Source: Asanoa hainanensis
GTDB lineage: Bacteria; Actinomycetota; Actinomycetes; Mycobacteriales; Micromonosporaceae
DNA: 64,000 nucleotides
Assembly (NCBI RefSeq): GCF_900188485.1
Contig: NZ_FZPH01000006.1
Span: forward strand, 216,618 to 280,617
Direction of reading: 5' to 3'
A model generated the notes under the pieces. The model was given only the letters and a program-made list of their open reading frames with translations. It was not told the origin of the DNA and did not search any database. Shown here piece by piece: positions 56,872-64,000 of the stretch. The translations under genes and the position numbers were made by a program. Position 1 is the first letter of the stretch. Every line of letters starts with the position of its first letter.

Positions 56872-57184
56872 CCGGCAACGCTTGGCCCCGCCCCGCGCTT
56901 CGTGCCCGGCAGGCGGGGGCGCGGCGCCCGTGCGCGGCTTGCCGCAGATGCCGGGCGCGGCGCTTCGCCCGCGAGCGCACGCGGACGGGCGGGGCGGTTC
57001 GTGCCGGCCTCGCGCGGACGCCAAACGCGCGCGTCGAGCCCGCCTTGCGCGCACGCCCGACGCGGCGCTTCGCACGCGCACGCGGACCGGCAGGCTGGCG
57101 CGCACCCGCCTTGCGCCGACGCCGGATGCAGCGGCGGGCGCCGAGCGCCGTGGGCGCTGGCGCCCGCGCTGGGCAGCTCTCGCG
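56872..57184. repeat. extremely GC-rich degenerate repeats, no gene
   Basis: 313 bases between convergent genes. GCGGCGCTTCGC-type words followed by ACGCGGAC recur about 104 bases apart (near 56957 and 57061), with many GCGCGC runs. Open frames here code only Arg/Ala/Pro-rich sequence and are not credible. Probably non-coding spacer with strong secondary structure. Confidence 0.5.
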
Positions 57185-58225
57185 TCAGCTCGTTGACGCG
57201 CTCTTCATGCGGATTGCCTGCTCGACGGCCTTCTCCACGCGGGCGTCCTCACGGGCCTTGCGCTGGGCGCGGCCGCGGCGGGTGAGCACCACGATCGCGA
57301 TCACGACCGCGATGAGCACCACCACGAACAACAACAGCGTCCACGGTACGGCCCAGCCGTGGGTGGTCGCCGCGATCGTGTCCAGCGGCGTAGTAGACCC
57401 CGACGCGTCCGTGATCAGCGGCGTCAGAGTCGCGGTGGCGGACAGCCGGAGGGCGGGCGCGACCCCGTGCACCGGCACGGTCACCGTCCAGCTTTCACCC
57501 GGCATCAGTTCCGGCGCCGCCGGCACCTCGCCCGAAGTCGCCCGCAGCCAGCCGAACGGCCCCGACAGCGACACGGCCTGCTTCGCCGACTCGAGAGCGT
57601 TGCCCGTGTTGTGGATCGTGTACGTCACCGTCGCGTCGCCCTTGGCGAAAGGGTTCCCGGAGCCCGCGTACGACACCTTCAGGTTCTCGATCGCGAGTTG
57701 CGGGGTGAGGTCGCCGCCGACGCGCAGCTTGACCCGGATGCCCAGGCGCCGCTCGACGTTGATGCCTTGCTCCTGGTCGGGCTGCGTCAGTGAGGTGACG
57801 ACGCCGCCGACGTAGTCGCCCGGCGTCGCGTTGGCCGGCACCGCGACCGTGAACGGCACGTCGACGGACTTTCCAGGTTGGATGGTCACCCGCTCGCTGC
57901 CGGCTCGCAGCCAGACGCCGATGGCCTTCGACTTCTTGTCCGTCGTGAGCAGGTCGAGCTGGCCGGTCTTGGTGGTGTAGCCGTCGGCCGCGTACACGGC
58001 CAGGTCCAGTGCGGTCTTGCCGTGGTTGGCCACGACCATCGTGTCATCGACCTTGCCGCCGGGATTGACGGCATAACTAAAGCTGGATCGGTCGGCACCG
58101 AAGCTGTTCGACGCGGTCCGGACCGTCCATGCCACATCGCCGTCGGCTGCTCGGGCGGGGCTTGCGACCAGGCCGGTGGTGGTCAGGACGGCGGCCAGCG
58201 CCAGGAGAGTACGAAACGCGCGCAT
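57185..58225 (-). CDS. secreted, membrane-anchored DUF916/WxL-like protein
   Basis: 346 residues. Signal peptide to ARAA (about 27). Two immunoglobulin-like domains: SYAVNPGGKVDDTMVVANHGKTALDL and later TYTIHNTGNALESAKQAV, as in the peptidoglycan-binding DUF916 family. A C-terminal helix (WTLLLFVVVLIAVVIAIVVLT) and RRGRAQRK anchor it in the membrane. It likely sits on the cell surface. The phosphatase gene upstream on the same strand is separated by a hairpin. Confidence 0.83.
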   Translation of the reverse strand: MRAFRTLLALAAVLTTTGLVASPARAADGDVAWTVRTASNSFGADRSSFSYAVNPGGKVDDTMVVANHGKTALDLAVYAADGYTTKTGQLDLLTTDKKSKAIGVWLRAGSERVTIQPGKSVDVPFTVAVPANATPGDYVGGVVTSLTQPDQEQGINVERRLGIRVKLRVGGDLTPQLAIENLKVSYAGSGNPFAKGDATVTYTIHNTGNALESAKQAVSLSGPFGWLRATSGEVPAAPELMPGESWTVTVPVHGVAPALRLSATATLTPLITDASGSTTPLDTIAATTHGWAVPWTLLLFVVVLIAVVIAIVVLTRRGRAQRKAREDARVEKAVEQAIRMKSASTS

Positions 58226-58249
58226 GTGAGGTCCTCGAAGAAGAAGTGG

Positions 58250-58284
58250 GGGGCAGGCGCCCGAAAACGACGAGCGCCTGCCCC
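58250..58284 (-). terminator. hairpin after the phosphatase gene
   Basis: GGGGCAGGCGC (58250-58260) pairs perfectly with GCGCCTGCCCC (58274-58284), with a 13-base loop. It starts 19 bases after the phosphatase stop and ends 24 bases before the DUF916-like start, so it is a terminator or attenuator between them. Confidence 0.75.
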
Positions 58285-58303
58285 GCCAGTCAAACGTCGA
58301 CGG

Positions 58304-60256
58304 TCAGCTGCTCAGAGCGGTGATCGTCAGGGTGGCGCGGTAGCCGCCCTTCTCGACGGTGCCCGGGATCTTCAGATCCAGGTCGGCGCCGAGCTTGGCG
58401 GTGCCACGCGGGTGGCCCTGCTCGCCCCAGCCGAGGCCGCGCGAGACGGACAGGCCCTGGCCGTGGTCGTCGTACGCGGACGGCACGGACCCGCTGGCCT
58501 GCGCACCGGCGCCGGCGTCGAGCACGTAGGGCGTCCAACCGAGGTAGCTACCCGAGAACGACTTGTCGGCGTCCCGGAAGTCACCGACGCTGGCCGAGAT
58601 CGACCACGGCGCCAGCGAGCGGCGGCTGTCCGACACCAGGATCGGGTTGATCTTGCCAGCGGCCTCGAAGTAGTCACCGTTGTGCTCGACAGCGGTGCCG
58701 AGGTCGACCAGGCCGTTGTAGCCGTCGATCGTCCAGCCGAACTCACCCGGGGCGGCGTTGGGCACGTCGACCTGGATGTTCTGACCGTCACCGTTGTACG
58801 GGTGCACGGTCACCTTGTCGACAATGGAACCGACCGGCTGGTCCGTGGTGGTGTTGGTGCACCAGCTGCCGTGCTCGACGGCCGCGTTCGGAGCCAGGCA
58901 GGTGCCGCTGCGGATGTTCGCCACGACCAGCTTGTCGCTGCGCACCTCGACCTTGACGTAGCTGCGGACGTGCTCCTGGTTCTGCACCGAGTTGTACCAG
59001 TAGTTGTTCGGGTTCAGCGGGTCAGCACCGTTGCCGGCGCCGCTCGTACCACTGTTGTCGGGCTTGGTGATGTCGTAGTACTTCGAGCCCGACGCCGAGT
59101 TGCCCGTGACGTACAGGACGCCACCCGGACCCGCGTACACGTCGGCGGCACCCGGCTGCTCGTCCGGGTTGGCCTTCGCGCCGTTCTTGTTGAGGTAGCT
59201 ACGCGAATAGCTGTGGTCGTGGCCCTGGAGCACCAGGTCGACACCGAGCTTCGAGAAGGTCGTCGGGAAGTCGACCCGGCGAAGCTTGTTGTCGCCGTCC
59301 TTGGCGTGGTCGGCCGGCGAGTAGATCGCGTGGTGGTAGACGAGCACCTTCCACTTGGCCTCGGCGCCGTGCTGGTTGATCACGTCGGTGACGTAGTTGA
59401 TGTGCGCGGCGTCGCCGCCGCCACCCTGCGCGGTCGCGTAGCTGTTGCTGTTCAGGTCGATGTACAGAACATCCTTGTAGATGTACCAGTAGTCACCGCC
59501 CGAGGTGTTCGACGCCGGGTTGCCGTTGGCGTAGTACGGGCCCGAGCGGTCCGTGTTCGGCGTGAACAGGTGCTGCTCGTAGGCCTTGCCGCCGACGTCG
59601 TGGTTACCGATGGTGGCGGCCCACGGGTACTGGCGCAGCTTGTCGGGAGCCAGGAAGGCGTTCCACTGCGACTCGGTGTTGGCGGTCTCGACCTGGTCGC
59701 CACCGGACACCAGCAGTTCGGCGTTCGGGTTGGCGGCCGTTGCCACGTCGAGCGTGTCCTGCCAGCCGGCCTGGTCCTTGGCGACCTCACCGGAGGCGCC
59801 GATCTGCGGGTCGCCGAAGAACAGGAAGTCGAAGTCGCCCTCGAAGTCCTGGGTCTTGAACGCGTACGTCGCGGACCAACTGCCTTCGGCGCCGACCCGG
59901 TACGAGTAGGCGGTGTTCTCCTTCAGGCCGGTGATCGTCGCGTGGCGGTTGAAGCCGCCGCTGGTCGCGATGTTGGCCCCACCGATGGCGGCGAAGGTCG
60001 CCGCGGTCGACGGGAACTCACCGTTGGACAGCTCGGCGGTCGGCGCGAGCTGGATCTGCTGTGCGGTGTCGGTCGACGAGTACCAGGTCACGATGCGCTG
60101 GGACTCGTTGGCACCGACACCGAGGATGACGGCGGTGACGCTGGTGCCGTCGGCGGCGCTGGCCGGGCTGGCCAGGCCACTGCCCAGGGCGATGGCAAGC
60201 CCCAGGCACGTCGCGGTGGCTCCGGCAGCCAACCGCGGCGAGATACGAGATCTCAT
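58304..60256 (-). CDS. secreted purple acid phosphatase-like metallophosphoesterase
   Basis: 650 residues from ATG 60256, with AAGGAA upstream. Signal peptide to ASAADG. An Fn3-like N-terminal domain (VTWYSSTDTAQQIQLAP) precedes the calcineurin-like domain: GDPQIG (~146), SGGDQVE, IGNHDVGG (~220), VYHHAIYSP and LQGHDHSYSR (~345). The C-terminal ~200 residues look like another beta domain. It releases phosphate from extracellular esters. A PHO box 57-78 bases upstream predicts induction by phosphate starvation through PhoP. Confidence 0.93.
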   Translation of the reverse strand: MRSRISPRLAAGATATCLGLAIALGSGLASPASAADGTSVTAVILGVGANESQRIVTWYSSTDTAQQIQLAPTAELSNGEFPSTAATFAAIGGANIATSGGFNRHATITGLKENTAYSYRVGAEGSWSATYAFKTQDFEGDFDFLFFGDPQIGASGEVAKDQAGWQDTLDVATAANPNAELLVSGGDQVETANTESQWNAFLAPDKLRQYPWAATIGNHDVGGKAYEQHLFTPNTDRSGPYYANGNPASNTSGGDYWYIYKDVLYIDLNSNSYATAQGGGGDAAHINYVTDVINQHGAEAKWKVLVYHHAIYSPADHAKDGDNKLRRVDFPTTFSKLGVDLVLQGHDHSYSRSYLNKNGAKANPDEQPGAADVYAGPGGVLYVTGNSASGSKYYDITKPDNSGTSGAGNGADPLNPNNYWYNSVQNQEHVRSYVKVEVRSDKLVVANIRSGTCLAPNAAVEHGSWCTNTTTDQPVGSIVDKVTVHPYNGDGQNIQVDVPNAAPGEFGWTIDGYNGLVDLGTAVEHNGDYFEAAGKINPILVSDSRRSLAPWSISASVGDFRDADKSFSGSYLGWTPYVLDAGAGAQASGSVPSAYDDHGQGLSVSRGLGWGEQGHPRGTAKLGADLDLKIPGTVEKGGYRATLTITALSS

Positions 60257-60312
60257 GGATTCCTTACTTCCCAGGTAGTGGGGTACGGGGTACGGCAATC
60301 AAGCTGTTCTGG

Positions 60313-60334
60313 ACCCGTGAACCGACCATGAACC
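60313..60334 (-). promoter_or_regulatory. PHO box (PhoP site) of the phosphatase gene
   Basis: On the minus strand two consecutive 11-base units read GGTTCATGGTC and GGTTCACGGGT. They fit the actinobacterial PHO-box pattern of direct GTTCA repeats with an 11-base period. The site lies 57 bases before the start of a secreted phosphatase, the expected type of target. Confidence 0.75.
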
Positions 60335-60380
60335 TGGCTGATACAGGTAGTGGCCCTTACCCGAAGGCCTAAGCGGACTC

Positions 60381-61586
60381 TTAAGAGCCGGACACCCGCT
60401 CGACGAACCAGATCAGTCCCATCGCGGACACACCTGCGGAAACCACACCCGAGACCCACAGCCCCGCCCGGGGCGACCGGCGGCGCAACACCATCAGCAG
60501 CGGGAACACGGCGGCGATGAGGGCGAGTTGAACGACCTCGATGCCGACGTTGAAGACCAGCAGCGACCACAGCAGGGTCCAGGACCAGGCTTCGTCGATG
60601 CCCAACGCGCCGGCGAAGCCGAGGCCGTGCACGAGACCGAACCCGAACACGACCGCGAGCCGGCCCCAGCCCGAGCGGTCCAGCGCGAAGTGGCCGCCGT
60701 CGGGCGACGCGAGCTCCATGGCGTGGTCGCCGCGCCGCCAGAGCCGCCACAGGTACCAGCCGGCGACCACCGCGATCGACAGCGCGATGATCGGCTCGAC
60801 CACCCGCGGCGGCACGTCGACCACACCGAGGGCGGCCAGGATGAACGTCACCGAATGCGCGAGGGTGAAGCTGGTGGCGGCGAGCACGATCTCGCGCGGT
60901 CGCCGCGATCCGACGATCAGGGCCAGCAGGAACAGGATGTGGTCGATCCCGCCGAGCAGGTGTTCGGCGCCGAGCCGGAAGAACTCCCAGAAGCGCTGGT
61001 ACGCGGCCTGGCCGGTGGAGAACGACGGGTGCGCGGCGTCCAGCGCGGCGCTGCCGGAGCGGCCGTCGATCACGTACGTGACGATGGTCTTGGTGCCCTT
61101 GACGTAACCCTCGGAATCGGGGAAGAGCCCGCTGTGCAGTTCGCGGCCGGCGAGCCGGCTCGGACACGTCCAATCCAGGACCATGTCGGCGTACGGCACG
61201 CCCTCCTGCTCGCCGAGCGCGAAGTCCCCGGCCACGGCCGGCGTGCACCCCTCGATGGTGAAGCGGTCGGTGACGTACCCCATCACCGAGTCTTGGTGTC
61301 CGTTGATCGCCGCGAGCTCCGCGGCACTGTCGCCGGCATCGAACGCCGCGGTGCCGGCCCGGAAGAGCGGGTCGTCGTGGCGGAAGTCGGCCGTGGACAC
61401 GACGAGCAGGTCGTATTCGAGCTCGAGCTTCGTGCGCAGGTGAGCGTCGCCGTCCGAGGTGAGGGTGACGTAGACCGTTGACGAGAACCCGTGTGCGGCG
61501 GCCGGGCCGGCGACCAGGAGTCCAGCGGTCACGGCGACCAGACCGAGCAGGGTGGCGACGACGATCTGGCGGATACGCGCTGGCAT
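60381..61586 (-). CDS. HupE/UreJ-family membrane protein
   Basis: 401 residues from ATG 61586 with AAGGAG upstream. Signal sequence to AAAHG, an extracytoplasmic domain of ~170 residues, then about seven helices. Conserved HupE/UreJ_2 motifs: LLGGIDHILFLLAL, SFTLAHSVTFILA and FGFGLVHGLGFA, with His/Asp residues that could bind metal. The family is linked to nickel or other metal uptake, but many members are uncharacterised. Confidence 0.87.
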   Translation of the reverse strand: MPARIRQIVVATLLGLVAVTAGLLVAGPAAAHGFSSTVYVTLTSDGDAHLRTKLELEYDLLVVSTADFRHDDPLFRAGTAAFDAGDSAAELAAINGHQDSVMGYVTDRFTIEGCTPAVAGDFALGEQEGVPYADMVLDWTCPSRLAGRELHSGLFPDSEGYVKGTKTIVTYVIDGRSGSAALDAAHPSFSTGQAAYQRFWEFFRLGAEHLLGGIDHILFLLALIVGSRRPREIVLAATSFTLAHSVTFILAALGVVDVPPRVVEPIIALSIAVVAGWYLWRLWRRGDHAMELASPDGGHFALDRSGWGRLAVVFGFGLVHGLGFAGALGIDEAWSWTLLWSLLVFNVGIEVVQLALIAAVFPLLMVLRRRSPRAGLWVSGVVSAGVSAMGLIWFVERVSGS

Positions 61587-61715
61587 GTGGCTCCTTCTCC
61601 TGGCCAGTGCACGTTGCACGCGGCAGGTGAACGGGAGTCGGCGCACGGGCTAAAGACTGGAGACAACCTGGTCAGCAGGGGTACGGCCAGCGCGGGCTGC
61701 GGTAGGAATGAGCCC

Positions 61716-62396
61716 GTGCGCCCCTTGATCCGGGCCGTAGCCACGCTCGCCGCGACCGCCGCACTGGTCACCGGGTGCGGCTCCGGCGACGACTGGTCCC
61801 AACCCCGCCCGATGCCCGCCCCCGTGGGCACGCTCGGCCCGGGGTTCACCGACCCGACCGCGCCGCCGACCCCGGAGGGCACCGTCCGACCCCGGCCGGG
61901 CTCGTGGGACGGCGTGCACCCGCCGGAGGGTTTCCGGGTGGTGCTGCTCACCGCCGGGTCTGACGCTCCGACCCACGCGCTGGTGGCAGCGGTGCGGAGC
62001 TGGGCTGACGAGGAGAAGGTCGACCTGCGTACGGTCGATGCCGGCACCGCCCATGACCTGGTGCCCAGCATCACTCGCGCGCTGGATATGGGGCCGGACC
62101 TGATCGTGAGCGCCGGCAACAACCTGATCGACCCGCTGGCCCTGGTCACCGCGAGCCACCTCGCGCAGCAGTTCCTCGTCGTGGGCGCGGAGCTCGCCGA
62201 GCCCACCCACAACGTCACCGCGGTGGACTGGGCCGGTGCCTCGTTCCGAGGCGAAGGGCTGGGGATGTCGTCGACCTACGACGCGGCCTCGTTCACCGCC
62301 GACCGCTGTGCGGCCGCCGTCCGGGCCGGCGTGGCGGCGGTGTTGAGCGATCTGACCGGAATCGTGGTCTGGCTCGACGACGGAACGGCACCGTAA
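61716..62396 (+). CDS. BMP-like lipoprotein
   Basis: 226 residues from GTG 61716. The lipobox is LVTGC near residue 20, followed by a Pro/Thr-rich linker. The rest looks like one lobe of a periplasmic-binding (BMP/PBP1) fold: FRVVLLTAGSDAPTHALVAAV, DMGPDLIVSAGNNLIDPL and QFLVVGAELAEP. It is shorter than transport-type BMP proteins, so a sensor or binding role is possible. No transporter genes are adjacent. Confidence 0.8.
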   Translation: MRPLIRAVATLAATAALVTGCGSGDDWSQPRPMPAPVGTLGPGFTDPTAPPTPEGTVRPRPGSWDGVHPPEGFRVVLLTAGSDAPTHALVAAVRSWADEEKVDLRTVDAGTAHDLVPSITRALDMGPDLIVSAGNNLIDPLALVTASHLAQQFLVVGAELAEPTHNVTAVDWAGASFRGEGLGMSSTYDAASFTADRCAAAVRAGVAAVLSDLTGIVVWLDDGTAP

Positions 62397-62425
62397 CTGT
62401 CGGTGGGGCGCGACAGAATGGGTTC

Positions 62426-63550
62426 GTGCAGCTGCCTGTGATGCCACCCGTGCAGCCGATGCTGGCCAAGTCGGTGCTGGAGATCCCGGCCGACCGGTTC
62501 TACGAGCCCAAGTGGGACGGCTTCCGGTCGATCGTGTTCCGCGACGGTGACGAGGTCGAGGTCGGCAGCCGCAACGAGCGGCCGATGACGCGCTACTTCC
62601 CCGAGATCGTCGCGGCGGTCAAGGAGAGCCTGCCGCCGCGGTGCGTGGTCGACGGCGAGATCGTCATCGCCAGCACCGACACCCAGGGTCTCGACTTCGG
62701 TGCCCTCCAGCTGCGGCTGCACCCGGCGGCGAGCCGGGTCCGGCTGCTGGCCGAGCATACGCCGGCCAGCTTCATCGCGTTCGATCTGCTTGCTTTGGGC
62801 GACGAGGACTACACCGAGCGGCCGTTCTCGGAGCGGCGGGCGGCGCTCGAGCAGGCCCTGCGCTTTGCCCGGCCGCCGGTGCACCTCACCCCGATCACGA
62901 CCGACCCGGCTGTCGCGCGGCAGTGGTTCGAGCTGTTCGAGGGCGCTGGGCTCGACGGGTTGGTCGCCAAGAGCTTCGACGAGACCTACCAGCCCAACAA
63001 GCGGGTGATGGCGAAGATCAAGCATGTCCGCACCGCTGACTGCGTGGTCGCCGGCTACCGCGTGCACAAGACGGAGTCCGACGCGATCGGGTCGCTGCTG
63101 CTCGGCCTCTACGACGACCCGGCCAACCCTCGGCTTCCCGCGGCCTGGCGGGAACACAGCGGCGGCACCAACCTCAGCTCCGTCGGGGTGATCGGCGCGT
63201 TCCCGATGGCTCGCCGCAAGGAGCTGTTCGTCGAGCTGCAGCCCTTGGTCACCGACTTCGCTGACCACCCGTGGAACTGGGCCGCGGCGTTCGAGGGTGC
63301 CTCCGACAACCGGCGCGACGCCAGTCGGTGGAACCCTGAGAAGGACCTGTCGTTCGTGCCGCTGCGACCCGAGCGGGTGGTCGAGGTCCGCTACGACCAT
63401 CTGGAGGGGCACCGCTTCCGGCACACGGCGCAGTTCGTCCGGTGGCGGCCGGACCGCACGCCGGAGTCCTGCGGCTACGACCAGCTCGAAACGCCCGTAC
63501 GCTTCGATGTGGCCGATGTTCTTGCAGGCAGGATCGCGCCGGAGGCGTAG
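62426..63550 (+). CDS. ligC: ATP-dependent DNA ligase (LigC)
   Basis: 374 residues, GTG start. Adenylation motif I is EPKWDGFR with Lys29; then SRNERPMTRYFPE, DGEIVI, DGLVAKSFD and KIKHVRTADCVV (motif V). The OB domain follows to the end (RHTAQFVRWRPDR). Length and sequence match actinobacterial LigC, which acts in stationary-phase or base-excision repair. The lipoprotein gene ends 29 bases upstream. Confidence 0.94.
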   Translation: MQLPVMPPVQPMLAKSVLEIPADRFYEPKWDGFRSIVFRDGDEVEVGSRNERPMTRYFPEIVAAVKESLPPRCVVDGEIVIASTDTQGLDFGALQLRLHPAASRVRLLAEHTPASFIAFDLLALGDEDYTERPFSERRAALEQALRFARPPVHLTPITTDPAVARQWFELFEGAGLDGLVAKSFDETYQPNKRVMAKIKHVRTADCVVAGYRVHKTESDAIGSLLLGLYDDPANPRLPAAWREHSGGTNLSSVGVIGAFPMARRKELFVELQPLVTDFADHPWNWAAAFEGASDNRRDASRWNPEKDLSFVPLRPERVVEVRYDHLEGHRFRHTAQFVRWRPDRTPESCGYDQLETPVRFDVADVLAGRIAPEA

Positions 63551-63570
63551 CCACCCGGGTTGGCGGTGGG

Positions 63571-63667
63571 GTTTTCCCGACCCTGAGTGGTAGGCCCGTG
63601 CAATCCCCCCAGTTTTCGGGCAACAATCCGAGGGGTCCGCCAGGGCGCTTCCCGATGTCGGGAAAAC
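63571..63667. promoter_or_regulatory. paired TTCCCGA inverted repeats upstream of the DUF998 gene
   Basis: GTTTTCCCGA at 63571-63580 is the exact reverse complement of TCGGGAAAAC at 63658-63667. The second copy is also half of the palindrome TTCCCGA-TG-TCGGGAA at 63649-63664. The sites end 24 bases before the ATG and probably bind a dimeric regulator, perhaps with looping. Confidence 0.5.
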
Positions 63668-63690
63668 GCCCAGGCCGGAAGCCTTGAGGC

Positions 63691-64000
63691 ATGAACAAAG
63701 CCCGCGCTTACGGATCCGTGTCCATCGTCGGACTGCTGACCGCTGTCGTGGCGACGGTCGTCGGACACATCGGACTCGGCCCGGGATACGACCCCCTGAA
63801 ACTGACCATCAGCGACTACGCACTGTCCAACCGGGGCGTGACGATCGAGATCGCGATGGTCGCCCTCGCGATCGGCGCGCCCGCCCTGCTCGCGGGTCTC
63901 CGCGCGGTGGGGGTGGCCATCCGGGGGCTGCCGACGTTCCTGCTGTCGATCTGGTCCGTGGGCCTGTTGATCGCCGCGATCATCCCGACGGACCCGCCGT
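63691..64000 (+). CDS. DUF998 membrane protein, truncated by window end
   Basis: 103 codons are visible. Starts MNKARAYGSVSIVGLLTAVVATVVGHIG and has at least three hydrophobic helices, with DYALSNRGVTIEIAMVALAIG typical of the DUF998 family. Function unknown. Preceded by TTGAGG and the inverted-repeat cluster. Confidence 0.8.
   Translation, partial: MNKARAYGSVSIVGLLTAVVATVVGHIGLGPGYDPLKLTISDYALSNRGVTIEIAMVALAIGAPALLAGLRAVGVAIRGLPTFLLSIWSVGLLIAAIIPTDPP

Noticed and set aside
56872-57184. Small plus-strand genes in the GC-rich spacer
   Set aside because: The frames code Arg/Ala/Pro-rich sequence with repeats and no start signals.

Overview
The window is very GC-rich DNA with dense, often overlapping genes, many GTG starts (one clear TTG) and several probable leaderless promoters. 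Gene content points to an actinomycete: the purS-purQ-purL order, a fadA2/fabG4/MaoC cluster, a complete ESX-like type VII secretion system (T7SS), LigC and NrtR. I infer a filamentous actinomycete of the Micromonosporaceae type. Genus cannot be read from the sequence. No rRNA, tRNA, CRISPR, prophage or insertion sequence was seen.

1-9927: mainly purine biosynthesis. It holds the N-terminal 480 codons of purF, an SCP-like gene, a secreted/membrane protein with a Gly/Tyr-rich tail, the coupled purS-purQ-purL operon, a secreted trypsin-like protease and purB. 9946-15314: an MFS transporter with its ArsR-type regulator, whose start codon lies in a 65-bp palindrome, then thiolase divergent from a FabG4-type reductase and MaoC hydratase.

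15357-19395: a tight four-gene operon of an NrtR-type Nudix regulator, a J-domain/kinase-like fusion, a vWA protein and a divergent adenylosuccinate-synthetase homologue. I do not recognise it as a described pathway, and it is the strongest candidate for a new system. 19334-23211: a TetR regulator divergent from SCP2, acyl-CoA dehydrogenase and acyl-CoA synthetase genes.

23343-39410: mixed accessory and metabolic genes. These include a frameshifted DUF5925-type ATPase, a Nudix hydrolase, an ArsR/SRPBCC pair, two SDRs, galE-galT, a GH71/99-like secreted hydrolase with discoidin domains, a three-gene ABC exporter and gamma-glutamyltransferase. Several plus-strand genes are followed by C-rich degenerate repeat tracts.

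39522-56871: the T7SS locus, spread over alternating strands. It has two mycosins, two WXG100 proteins, eccB, eccC, eccD, eccE, a 221-residue companion of eccE, and two gene pairs each made of a small YxxxE protein and a long low-complexity protein. The two long proteins share a C-terminal motif. Two perfect DnaA boxes lie at the left end.

57185-64000: a DUF916-like surface protein, a purple acid phosphatase with a good PHO box, a HupE/UreJ membrane protein, a BMP-like lipoprotein, LigC and the start of a DUF998 membrane protein.
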